NCBI GenBank assembly: GCA_046154185.1
Contig: JBJXGE010000097.1
Location: 1 to 64,000 of the forward strand
DNA: 64,000 nucleotides
From: JBJXGE01 sp046154185
Lineage (GTDB): Bacteria; Planctomycetota; UBA8108; UBA1146; JAJFFE01
Direction: 5' to 3'
The notes under the pieces are model-generated. The model did not search any database and was not told the origin of the DNA. It worked only from the letters and a program-made list of their open reading frames with translations. How positions within the stretch are numbered: the stretch's first letter is position 1; every line of letters begins with the position of its first letter. Shown here in pieces: positions 1 to 7,174 of this stretch. Position numbers and translations under genes: made by a program.

Positions 1-88
1 TCGCGGTCAATCTCGGCAGCCTTCCCCCCAATCCTTTGGGAGGGGCCAAGTTAGCGACGGACGTCTCCGATTGTGAGGAACGCAGAAA

Positions 89-121
89 TAATTGTCGCTC
101 AACTCAAAAGTAATTGTCGCT
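89..121. repeat. Short direct repeat at the start of the first gene
   Basis: The 11-mer TAATTGTCGCT occurs at 89-99 and again at 111-121, a 22-base period just before the ATG at 128. It may be a binding site or chance; no function is assigned. Confidence 0.4.
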
Positions 122-127
122 GAGCAA

Positions 128-700
128 ATGTGCGCTTGGCGGCTTGCGCGGGGACGACGTCGATTTGCCCATTGGAGCTTTTGGTTGACGGTGAGTGTCG
201 CCAATTTGGCGACGGCTTGCGTGTGCGTCTACTTTCTTCAGTTCGCAGTCTTTGGACTGATTTTTTTCCCGCTCGCCTTTCTTGGTCCTATCGCGCTCGG
301 CTTTTTTCTGGCATGTATGCGCAGTCCGGTCGATTTTGTCGCCGCACCGCTCGGTGCGTGTTTCCTCATTTGCGCACCACCCATCACGATGTTGATCCAT
401 CCGTGGCCGCTTTTGATCGCGTTCTTCGTGTCCGCTCCGGCGCTCGAGCGGCTTGCCGACGAAGCCGTCGCGGGCCAACCCGTGGTTGAGCCGCGTTGGG
501 CGGGCCTCTTTCGAATTGAACAATCCCAGGTCGATCCGAAGACACAGAGCGTTGCGCTCATCACATTCGATGCTCCGGGCGGAGACTCAGGCCTCGTGAG
601 ATTCACGTCGGTGGCCCGCGAGAACTACAACCATCCGCTTATTAACCTGAACTTCGACATTCCGCTCGTGCGGAACTGGCGCTACCAGAGTGAAGATTGA
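128..700 (+). CDS. Small multi-pass membrane protein, unknown function
   Basis: About 190 residues from the ATG at 128. A TTG at 92 would add 12 residues, but it lies inside a short direct repeat (TAATTGTCGCT at 89-99 and 111-121). After a basic N-terminus (R-L-A-R-G-R-R-R) there are about four hydrophobic segments in the first 110 residues, then a soluble C-terminal tail of about 75 residues. This predicts an inner-membrane protein with N-terminal positive charges on the cytoplasmic side. I recognise no family. It is not obviously linked to the toxin-antitoxin operon that starts 180 bases downstream. The topology is an eye prediction, and the coding call rests on frame length and plausible composition. 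Confidence 0.6.
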   Translation: MCAWRLARGRRRFAHWSFWLTVSVANLATACVCVYFLQFAVFGLIFFPLAFLGPIALGFFLACMRSPVDFVAAPLGACFLICAPPITMLIHPWPLLIAFFVSAPALERLADEAVAGQPVVEPRWAGLFRIEQSQVDPKTQSVALITFDAPGGDSGLVRFTSVARENYNHPLINLNFDIPLVRNWRYQSED

Positions 701-762
701 CCGGCGGGCAGCCCCGTAGGTGCTGAGCGGACCGACAAAGAGGGCGGCACGTGCCGTCCGAT

Positions 763-774
763 TTGTTCCCGATC
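763..774 (+). promoter_or_regulatory. Operator-like 12-mer, copy 1, upstream of hipB
   Basis: TTGTTCCCGATC occurs here, again at 823-834, and inverted at 902-913. Copy 1 contains the perfect palindrome CCCGATCGGG (768-777) flanked by AT-rich arms. Position and repetition suggest binding by the HipB-like repressor encoded immediately downstream. Confidence 0.5.
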
Positions 775-821
775 GGGTAAATATCGTCACGTTTTCTGAC
801 GCGATCTACCAAGGATCGTAA

Positions 822-839
822 ATTGTTCCCGATCACAAT
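822..839. promoter_or_regulatory. Operator-like dyad ATTGT-N8-ACAAT upstream of hipB
   Basis: Second copy of the repeated 12-mer (823-834), forming a perfect five-base inverted repeat separated by eight bases (822-826 and 835-839). The 5-N8-5 geometry is that of the known E. coli HipB operator, although the half-site sequence differs. It lies 40-60 bases before the likely hipB start, where an autoregulatory operator would be expected. Confidence 0.55.
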
Positions 840-880
840 CTTTTCGTTGATTCCTTCAACATGTGGCCGATAATGGAGAC

Positions 881-1123
881 ATGGACGAAGGCAATGATCC
901 TGATCGGGAACAATCCGTCGCGACATTCGTCCGCGATCGGCGCAAACGCAATGGCCTCACGCAGGCCGCACTCGGCGAACTCGCCGGCGTTGGTCGACGG
1001 TTCATCGTCGATCTCGAAGCGGGGAAGCCGACGCTGCGAACCGATGCCGTGAACGCTGTGCTGCGGGTCTTCGGCAAACAACTCGGAGTCGTCGACGCAC
1101 CGCGCGCGGAAGTGAGCCCGTGA
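881..1123 (+). CDS. hipB: HipB-like XRE-family antitoxin/repressor
   Basis: Small helix-turn-helix protein, 80 residues from ATG 881 (GTG 863 would add six). The XRE-type HTH covers about residues 14-65, with the typical R-R-K-R-N-G-L-T-Q...L-G-E-L-A-G-V start and a D-L-E-x-G-K-P-T recognition-helix end. In HipBA and HipBST modules this protein binds the operator and represses the operon. Its stop overlaps the next ATG (TGATG at 1121-1125), so translation is coupled to the HipS-like gene. Repeats of TTGTTCCCGATC lie upstream, and an inverted copy (902-913) sits inside the first codons, which suggests autoregulation. The family call is confident; the specific partnership is inferred from gene order. 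Confidence 0.85.
   Translation: MDEGNDPDREQSVATFVRDRRKRNGLTQAALGELAGVGRRFIVDLEAGKPTLRTDAVNAVLRVFGKQLGVVDAPRAEVSP
902..913 (-). promoter_or_regulatory. Operator-like 12-mer, copy 3 (inverted), inside hipB
   Basis: GATCGGGAACAA is the exact reverse complement of the upstream 12-mer. It lies within codons 8-11 of the ATG-881 reading frame, so a bound repressor could block elongation as well as initiation. It could be coincidental. Confidence 0.4.
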
Positions 1124-1506
1124 TGAGTCCCGACAGCGCGCCGCCCGCCGCACCGCATCAGCCGAAACTTCGTGCAGCGATCGTGCGACTCGCCGGCGAA
1201 ACCGTCGGCTTGCTCGAGGAGTCGGTCGATGGCACGCGCTTCACCTACGATGACCAGTGGCGCGCACGTCGTGACAGTGTTCCCATTTCGCAAACGATGC
1301 CGGTGCGCGCGGCGGCCTATGAGAGCAAAGGGCTGCTGACTTTTTTTGAGAACCTGCTCCCGGAGGGTTGGCTGCTCGAGATCGCGATCGCCAAACTAAA
1401 GATCTCTAAGGACGATGCCTTTGGACTGCTCGTCGCCTTGGGCGCCGACAATGTCGGCGCCGTCGAAGTGATCGCGCCGGAGCGAGAGACCGAGGCGCGC
1501 GAGTGA
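1123..1506 (+). CDS. hipS: HipS-like protein (HipA N-terminal subdomain as a separate gene)
   Basis: 127 residues, ATG at 1123 overlapping the hipB stop. The sequence matches the N-terminal subdomain 1 of HipA kinases: residues about 17-55 are a small beta-rich part, followed by S-K-G-L-L-T-F-F-E-N-L-L-P-E-G-W and K-D-D-A-F-G-L-L-V-A-L-G-A-D-N-V-G-A-V, the usual HipA N-terminal signature. In the HipBST modules described from enteropathogenic E. coli this stand-alone subdomain acts as the antitoxin that neutralises the HipT kinase. The stop codon overlaps the GTG start of the kinase gene (GTGA at 1503-1506). The alternative, a HipA gene split by mutation, is less likely because both junctions have clean coupling overlaps. 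Confidence 0.85.
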   Translation: MSPDSAPPAAPHQPKLRAAIVRLAGETVGLLEESVDGTRFTYDDQWRARRDSVPISQTMPVRAAAYESKGLLTFFENLLPEGWLLEIAIAKLKISKDDAFGLLVALGADNVGAVEVIAPERETEARE

Positions 1507-2438
1507 ACCACGTGTGCCTCGGCTGTTGTAACGCCATCGACGACGACGCGGACTATCACGCACTTTGCCTCACCGCGCTGTTCGGCGAATCACGGTTGCC
1601 TGCGATCGACGTTGAAATCGCGAAACTCCACACGTTGGCGCTCGCGAGCGTCGGGCGCACAACTCTATCCGGCGTCCAGCGCAAACTCTCGTTGCGGCTC
1701 TCGAGCGACAAGGCCACGCTACAACTCGCAGTCGGTCCCGGTCGCTACATTCTCAAGCCGCAGGCGCAGACTTTTCCCGCGCTGCCGGAAAACGAACACG
1801 TGACGATGCGCCTCGCTGAGCTCGTGGGCATCACCACACCGCCGTGCGCACTGTTGCGACTCAAAGATGACTCGCTCGCCTATGTCGTCGCGCGCTTCGA
1901 TCGACCACGCGGTGGCGGCAAGCTCCGACTCGAAGATTTTTGTCAGCTCGCCGAGAAGTCGCCGAAGCAAAAGTACGAAGGGTCCGCCGAATTGTGTGCG
2001 CGCATCGTGAAGCGTTTTGCTTCCGAGCCACTCGTCGAGCTCGTCAAGTTGTTTCGGCTCACCGCTTTTTCGTGGTGGACGGGCAACGGTGATATGCATC
2101 TCAAGAATTTCTCATTGCTCACTGGCGACGACGGCCTGCATCGCCTAGCGCCCGCGTACGATCAACTGTCGACGCGACTCGTGATTCCAAGCGATGACTT
2201 GGCGCTACCGGTCGGCGGCAAGAAATCCAACTGCAACCGCTCGACGTGGCTCGAGTTTGCGAAGTACTGCGGGCTCCCGCCCAAAGTGGCGGCGAAAACG
2301 TTGCAGCGCTTCATCGCCGTGTCGGCGGACGCGCTCGCCTTGATAGCTCGTTCGTTTCTCAACGACGAGATGAAAGCGGACTATCACGAACTGATCGTCG
2401 AACGAACGCGAATTCTCGGCGCGGGTGACGCTCAGTAA
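1503..2438 (+). CDS. hipT: HipT-like serine/threonine kinase toxin
   Basis: 311 residues with a GTG start. HipA/HipT kinase core: a Gly-rich loop at T54-L-S-G-V-Q-R-K61, the catalytic loop N195-G-D197-M-H-L-K201-N-F, and the metal-binding Y219-D220 replacing DFG. A cysteine/histidine-containing N-terminus (C5, C8, C9, H19, C22) resembles the zinc-ribbon-like start of many HipT proteins. HipT toxins phosphorylate an aminoacyl-tRNA synthetase (TrpS for the E. coli protein), halting translation. In that protein two serines of an S-I-S motif before G-V-Q are autophosphorylated; here the motif is T-L-S. The protein lacks the HipA N-terminal subdomain, which is supplied by the preceding gene. The target is unknown for this homologue. 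Confidence 0.88.
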   Translation: MNHVCLGCCNAIDDDADYHALCLTALFGESRLPAIDVEIAKLHTLALASVGRTTLSGVQRKLSLRLSSDKATLQLAVGPGRYILKPQAQTFPALPENEHVTMRLAELVGITTPPCALLRLKDDSLAYVVARFDRPRGGGKLRLEDFCQLAEKSPKQKYEGSAELCARIVKRFASEPLVELVKLFRLTAFSWWTGNGDMHLKNFSLLTGDDGLHRLAPAYDQLSTRLVIPSDDLALPVGGKKSNCNRSTWLEFAKYCGLPPKVAAKTLQRFIAVSADALALIARSFLNDEMKADYHELIVERTRILGAGDAQ

Positions 2439-2531
2439 CAGCACACGAAAACCGCGGATCGCTCGACGACATTGGAAATCCACCCCCGCACCCCGCACCC
2501 GCGCGCCAGCGGCGCGAACGTGTGGGGTGAA

Positions 2532-2553
2532 CCTTTTCGGCTCCGCCGAAAGG
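2532..2553. terminator. Hairpin downstream of hipT
   Basis: Imperfect stem CCTTTTCGGC / GCCGAAAGGG with a three-base loop, about 95 bases after the hipT stop and between convergent genes. There is no T-tract, so intrinsic termination is uncertain. Confidence 0.35.
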
Positions 2554-2647
2554 GCGAGGGCGGCCGCGGACCTGATCTTGCCCCGCATTTCTGTGCGCTG
2601 GATACCGATGACTTCGATTGTCGATCGCTGAGAACCATGACTGCAAC

Positions 2648-2671
2648 TCGACGTCGCACGTGCGACGTCGA
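2648..2671. repeat. Perfect 24-bp palindrome between convergent genes
   Basis: TCGACGTCGCAC followed directly by its reverse complement, with no loop. It lies in the 324-base gap 2439-2762 between hipT and the HAD gene, where I see no gene. It could serve as a bidirectional terminator/cruciform or a protein-binding site; no function can be assigned. Confidence 0.6.
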
Positions 2672-2762
2672 ACACTCCCGACATCGCTTCGCGATCTTGG
2701 CCCCTGATTTCTCACACTGCATTGTTCCGTCCCAGCGCGTAGAGACGTGGGGCAAAAACCGG

Positions 2763-3584
2763 TCAGATCGCGAGTGAGTCGAGGATCCAGGTCGGACGCG
2801 CTGAGGCGCCGCCCACCTGCGATGCGCGACTGATCCCCGTGCTGACGAGCGTTGCGTCGATGCCGCACGCGAGCGCGCCCGCGATGTCGGTCGCAAGCGT
2901 GTCGCCGATCATGACGGGACGGCGTGCTTGCGTTCGCGCGAGAGCGGCCTCGAAAATCGGCGCATGTGGTTTGCCGAGTCGCACGAAGCGCCGACCCGCG
3001 TGCGGATAGCGCGCGTCGAGCCCGCTTTCGATGAGATGCGCGACCGCGCCCGCCGCGAGCCCGTAGGCCTCGTGGCCCTTCGGATAAACGATGTCGGGAT
3101 TCGGGCAGACGAGGTGAACGGCGCGGCCGGCATCGAAACTGCGGTAGATCGCGCTCAGCGTCTCTTCGACCTCGTCGAGCAAGTCATAGCCGCGCGTTCC
3201 ACAGATGATCACGGCGTGCGGATCGGCCTCGGCGCTTGCCGCGACGAGTTCGACGCCGAGTCCGCGGACGAAGTTCTTCGCGCGCTCCGCGCCGAGCACG
3301 ATGCAGCGTCCGCCGATGAGGTCGTGGGTCGCGAAGTAATGCTTGAGCAACTCGCCGCTTGTCAGGATTCGTTCCGTCGCCACCGCGAGCCCAAGCTCGC
3401 GAAAATGCGCCGCCGTCTCAGCGGGCGTGCGCGATGCGTCGTTCGTCAGGATGAGAAAATTTCGCTGCGCGCGATCGAGGTAGGTGAGCAGCTCCGCGGC
3501 GCCCGCGATCGCGCCGCGTTCCGCAACCAACACGCCATACGCGTCGAGAAAGAGCGCGTCGTAGCGGTCGAGGAGTTCGCGCAT
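2763..3584 (-). CDS. HAD-superfamily phosphatase, NagD/IIA-like subfamily
   Basis: 273 residues from the ATG at 3584; longer versions of the frame start with low-complexity residues, so this start, directly before the first HAD motif, is preferred. HAD motifs: nucleophile D14 in L-D-A-Y-G-V-L, motif II in I-L-T-N-D, motif III lysine in R-L-G-K-P-H, motif IV G-D-T-L-A-T-D-I-A-G. The residue two after the nucleophile is tyrosine instead of the usual Asp, similar to the D-x-W-G variant of some class IIA members. The C2-type cap lies between motifs II and III. Probably hydrolyses a phosphorylated sugar or nucleotide; the substrate is not predictable. It lies 83 bases downstream of the VIT-VWA gene on the same strand. 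Confidence 0.85.
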   Translation of the reverse strand: MRELLDRYDALFLDAYGVLVAERGAIAGAAELLTYLDRAQRNFLILTNDASRTPAETAAHFRELGLAVATERILTSGELLKHYFATHDLIGGRCIVLGAERAKNFVRGLGVELVAASAEADPHAVIICGTRGYDLLDEVEETLSAIYRSFDAGRAVHLVCPNPDIVYPKGHEAYGLAAGAVAHLIESGLDARYPHAGRRFVRLGKPHAPIFEAALARTQARRPVMIGDTLATDIAGALACGIDATLVSTGISRASQVGGASARPTWILDSLAI

Positions 3585-3667
3585 CGTGATGCGCGGCGCG
3601 GTGGACTCTGGCGCAGCTCCCAAGACAACTCCATTCGGTCTGTGTGAGCTGCGCCCGCCAACGAAAA

Positions 3668-5977
3668 CTAGAACGACTCGCGGCGGCGACTCGGCTCGGG
3701 TGGAACCGTCTCCGCTTCTGACGGTGCTTCCTTGACCTCGATGATCTGCGCATTCCACTGGAAGAGCAGGTTGCGCGCAACCGCGAGGATAGTCCCGGCC
3801 GTCGGGTTGTCGGCGAGAAACTGAAAGTACTCCGCGCTGCCGAAGCGCAACACCAAGGTGGGTGCCGGCAAGGCCTCGGCCGACACTAGGCTGTCGACGT
3901 AGCGACCGTCGCTCGGATAGAAGCTACGACCTCCCGCTTTCCGGAGCTGCCGGACCAGCGGCGCCAATTCGGCTTCCGCCGCGTCCCGCGGCGCGGCCGC
4001 GCCACCGCCGTATCCGAGGAGCACGTCCGAATCCCCGGCGCGCAGGCGCCCGAGTTTCCCGGCTTTCTTTTGCGAGTAGTCGAACGCGTCTTTCCCTTCG
4101 CTGCCCGCGAAACCGCGGGCTTCTTCGTCCAGGACCCGTTGCGCGCTCGGCAGACTCTCGAGCTCGCGACGCAGATTCAGCGCTTGCGCGCCTGCGCCGT
4201 GCTCGCGAATCAAGTACGACGTGAAGGGCGTGACGATTCCATAGCGCAAGCCAAGCGCGATGATCTCGCCGCGCAGCGCGCCCTGTCGCGCCGGCTCGCT
4301 ACTGCGCAACTCATCGATCAAGCGCTCGATGCGATGCTCGGCCCACACGAAGGCGGGCGTCTCGTCGCCGCCGTGCGCGGGGAATTCGACGGGATAGAGG
4401 AGCGTCGTGCGGACGCCGCCTTGAAATCCCGTGGCGCGCAAGTTCGTCGCGCCGTGCCCGCGGTAGCGGCCGGTGATGACGAGATCTTCGCCGAAGAACA
4501 AATCATAAGGCGGCGCCGGCTCGAGCTGCGAGATAGACACGATGCTGCCCTCCACTTCGAGTTGCAGATCGCCGAAGCACGGGAACAGCACTTTGTCGAG
4601 CAACGAGCTGACCGCAACTTCGAGTCGCTGACCGTCGGTGAGGTACGTGCGACTGCCGCCGTTGCGGCGCGCCAAGTCATCGAGCAGCACGGTGTTCACA
4701 CCCTCGCCCACGCCGAAAACATGAATGCGAAAATCGCCGCGGTTCTTTTCTGAAACGAGCCGCACGATTTGCGCCGCATTGGTTTCGCCCACGGTCGGGG
4801 CGCCGTCCGTGATCAGCAATACCGTAGCTCCGGCGTCGCCGGCCGCGGCTTCGGTGAGTCCGGTGACCAGCGCTGAATGAATATCCGTGCCGCCTCGCGC
4901 GACGAGTCGCGCCACGAAGTCGCGTGCCGCCGCGAGATTCTCCGGTGTCGCGCGCAAGAAACTTGGCGCGAAAGACTGTGTGCGCGAGTCAAAGGCGATG
5001 ATGCGAAATTGATCGGCGGCGTCGAGCCGAGCCAGCCACGCGTTGAGCGCTTTCCGCGCGTACTCGATTTTTTGGCCAGCCATGGAGCCGGAGGTGTCGA
5101 CGACGAGCACTAGACTGACCGGCGCGCGCGTCGTCGGTGGCGATTGGCCCGGCGCGAAACGCACCCAGAAAAAGCCGTCGTCGCTTGCGTGTCGACCGGC
5201 GCGGAAGCCCGCGGCGAGTCCGTCGCTGGTTTCCAAATACTCAAAGACGAAGTCCTTGTGCGCGAAGAGTTCTGGCGCCGCGAAAGCGCCGCGCACTTCG
5301 CGCGGACTCATCCATTCGAACTGAATGGGATGCGTCGGGCACGTCGCGCTCGCGATCGTTTGGTCCGACTTGAGGTGCACGCCGATGCGCACGTCGAGAT
5401 ACGGTCCGGCGGCGAAGCGACCGGTATCAAGGGGGTAGCTCAATCGCACGATTCCGCTCTGCGCCCGCAGCGATTGTCGATAGCGGAGTTTTAGGCGCAC
5501 CTCGCCGTGCGGATGAATGGGAAACACGCGCGCGCGAAACAGCCCGCGTTGGTAATACTCGAGAAGCGCTGGATCGATCTGTCGTCGCAATAGGTCTTGG
5601 TAAATCTGCTGAGCCTTGTCGCGTTCGAGCACTTCGCCCGCCAACTCCTGGTCGCCGAGCTGCAAGCGAAAATCCTCGACGTGCGCGTCCGCCGGCAATG
5701 GAAAGTAATAGGTGCCCTCGAGACCGACATTGAACGGGTTGCGAAATGTCTCGTCGATGCTGACTTCCGCGATGCCGCGATCAATCTGGATGTCGACGTG
5801 ATGATGCGTCACCTCCATGGCGGGCGGTGGCGGGGCGACGACTCTCGGTCGTGGATGATACGGATGATGGCGATAGTAACTCTCCGAAATATCGATCCAG
5901 CCGTCGGCGTGAGCAAGCGAGTGCAGAAACGCAACCGCGATGATGCCGAACAGCGTCGAGCTCAGCGTCCTCATCAT
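3668..5977 (-). CDS. Secreted VIT and von Willebrand factor A domain protein
   Basis: 769 residues. A signal peptide (basic M-M-R, hydrophobic L-F-G-I-I-A-V-A-F-L, cleavage near H-A-D at 23-25) is followed by a His/Pro-rich linker. A VIT domain covers about residues 50-180 and a VWA domain about 285-460, with an intact metal-dependent adhesion site D294-T-S296-G-S298. The C-terminal 300 residues hold no domain I recognise. This order is that of inter-alpha-trypsin-inhibitor heavy-chain-like proteins of bacteria, including many planctomycetes. Such proteins are thought to act in cell-surface or envelope protein interactions, but the precise role is unknown. Transcription runs toward the HAD gene. 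Confidence 0.85.
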   Translation of the reverse strand: MMRTLSSTLFGIIAVAFLHSLAHADGWIDISESYYRHHPYHPRPRVVAPPPPAMEVTHHHVDIQIDRGIAEVSIDETFRNPFNVGLEGTYYFPLPADAHVEDFRLQLGDQELAGEVLERDKAQQIYQDLLRRQIDPALLEYYQRGLFRARVFPIHPHGEVRLKLRYRQSLRAQSGIVRLSYPLDTGRFAAGPYLDVRIGVHLKSDQTIASATCPTHPIQFEWMSPREVRGAFAAPELFAHKDFVFEYLETSDGLAAGFRAGRHASDDGFFWVRFAPGQSPPTTRAPVSLVLVVDTSGSMAGQKIEYARKALNAWLARLDAADQFRIIAFDSRTQSFAPSFLRATPENLAAARDFVARLVARGGTDIHSALVTGLTEAAAGDAGATVLLITDGAPTVGETNAAQIVRLVSEKNRGDFRIHVFGVGEGVNTVLLDDLARRNGGSRTYLTDGQRLEVAVSSLLDKVLFPCFGDLQLEVEGSIVSISQLEPAPPYDLFFGEDLVITGRYRGHGATNLRATGFQGGVRTTLLYPVEFPAHGGDETPAFVWAEHRIERLIDELRSSEPARQGALRGEIIALGLRYGIVTPFTSYLIREHGAGAQALNLRRELESLPSAQRVLDEEARGFAGSEGKDAFDYSQKKAGKLGRLRAGDSDVLLGYGGGAAAPRDAAEAELAPLVRQLRKAGGRSFYPSDGRYVDSLVSAEALPAPTLVLRFGSAEYFQFLADNPTAGTILAVARNLLFQWNAQIIEVKEAPSEAETVPPEPSRRRESF

Positions 5978-6024
5978 GTCGACCTGTCCTTCCCGGGTTC
6001 GTCACTTTCTCGGACCGGAATAAT

Positions 6025-6150
6025 TCACGCGAGTTCCCGCGAAGTCACCAGGCCATTCAGCAGCGACGCGCGCGCGTCGTGCGGATCGGCGAATGGGCGC
6101 CGCGTCCGCATGACCGCGGGAGTGCCGCACGCGGGCGCCTCGAGCGGCAG
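6025..6150 (-). pseudogene. Remnant of a GT4-family glycosyltransferase gene
   Basis: The minus strand from 6150 reads L-P-L-E-A-P-A-C-G-T-P-A-V, then after a junction F-A-D-P-H-D-A-R, ending at TGA 6025. This matches the C-terminal donor-site region of the intact glycosyltransferase at 7175-8341 (P-L-E-A-L-A-C-G-T-P-A-V ... Y-A-D-P-S-D-A-R), with about 15 residues deleted in between and a TAG immediately upstream in frame. No start or N-terminal domain is visible. It is a decayed fragment of a paralogue. Confidence 0.7.
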
Positions 6151-6274
6151 CTAGACGTAGCGCGCCAACGTTTGCGGCTTTCGAATCAGTACCGGAGCGA
6201 GACGCAAACATCTGTGCGATGGCCCGTTCGCGCGACTCCACAAGACCATTGCCCAGGTCAGAAAGTGAAAATAC

Positions 6275-7117
6275 TCATTGACTATTGGGGTTGCGCTCGA
6301 AGCAGCCGCGGTCGATCGCGCTACCAACGATTCGAACTCCACCCGAGCGATCTCTGTTTCGGATTGCACCGTCTAGTCCCAGGACGGACGACCAGTATGC
6401 GTTCACGCCCGAATTGACCGCAGGAGACGCTACCGTAAGCCGATAGTCGTCTACCGCGGGGTTCAAGAAGAGCGGGTTTGTGCTCAGATTTTTTCCGCCG
6501 ATCGTGATTCCGGCGCTGAGTTCCAGTATCGAGGCACGCGCTGTGATCGTCGGAGTGCCCAGACCGCTGACAATAAAAACGTCCGGTGTGATCGTTGGAG
6601 TCTGGCCATCCCAAAGAATTGAATTCTCGATGGTCAGCGTCAACGAACACGCGGGTGCCGGCGCGTAGACACCGTTGTAAACACCAATCAAGTGCTCTGG
6701 TGTGCTCGCCATCGTGTTATTCACAAACGAGACATTGACGTCCACCGAAGAATCGCCCGGAATCGAGTCCTCCTGTCCATCGGCGTGTAACCAGACAGCC
6801 GACCGGGTTGGGTGTGCAAGAGCAGTCTCGTTTCTTGCGAACAAGTTGTTCACAACGAGGGCGTCGAAATCGACGGCTTGGTTGTCGACCCCTCCGATAA
6901 GACTCCCTAACGGGTGAGCGGAATAAGTCTCATCAAGTCCGAGGATTCCGAGGGCGCTGCCGCTCGGTTCATTCGAAAGCAAACCGCCAAATCCGGTCGC
7001 CTCGTTGTACCAAAAAGTGTTCTGGCTCACAGTGCATTTTGCATTGGCGATGACCACGGCAGCGGCGCCGAGTGCAGAGTTGCCGAAGTCAGGTCGCCGG
7101 AAATCCGCCTTCGCTTC
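6275..7117 (-). pseudogene. 5'-truncated parallel beta-helix (choice-of-anchor Q-like) protein
   Basis: An open frame of about 280 codons follows a TAA at 7120 with no convincing start; the first GTG (7057) is inside the repeat fold. It has right-handed beta-helix features: repeated short N-N/N-T turns and a C-terminal S-P-A-V-N-S-G ... L-G-L-D-G ... D-R-G-C-F-E block. The complete neighbour at 11563-13155 ends its helix in the same way (V-D-R-G-C-F-E-R). Signal peptide and N-terminal coils are missing, so this is probably a 5'-deleted remnant next to the glycosyltransferase remnant. A very short genuine gene cannot be excluded. Confidence 0.65.
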
Positions 7118-7174
7118 TTACGTGCGCACCGCAGGCGGTTCCCAAGTGTTGAAGAAAGAAAGGCCACTGGCGGG

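Noticed and set aside
1123..2438. Interpretation as a frameshifted HipA gene
   Set aside because: Both junctions have clean overlapping stop/start codons and the kinase has its own Cys/His-containing N-terminus, as in HipBST systems.
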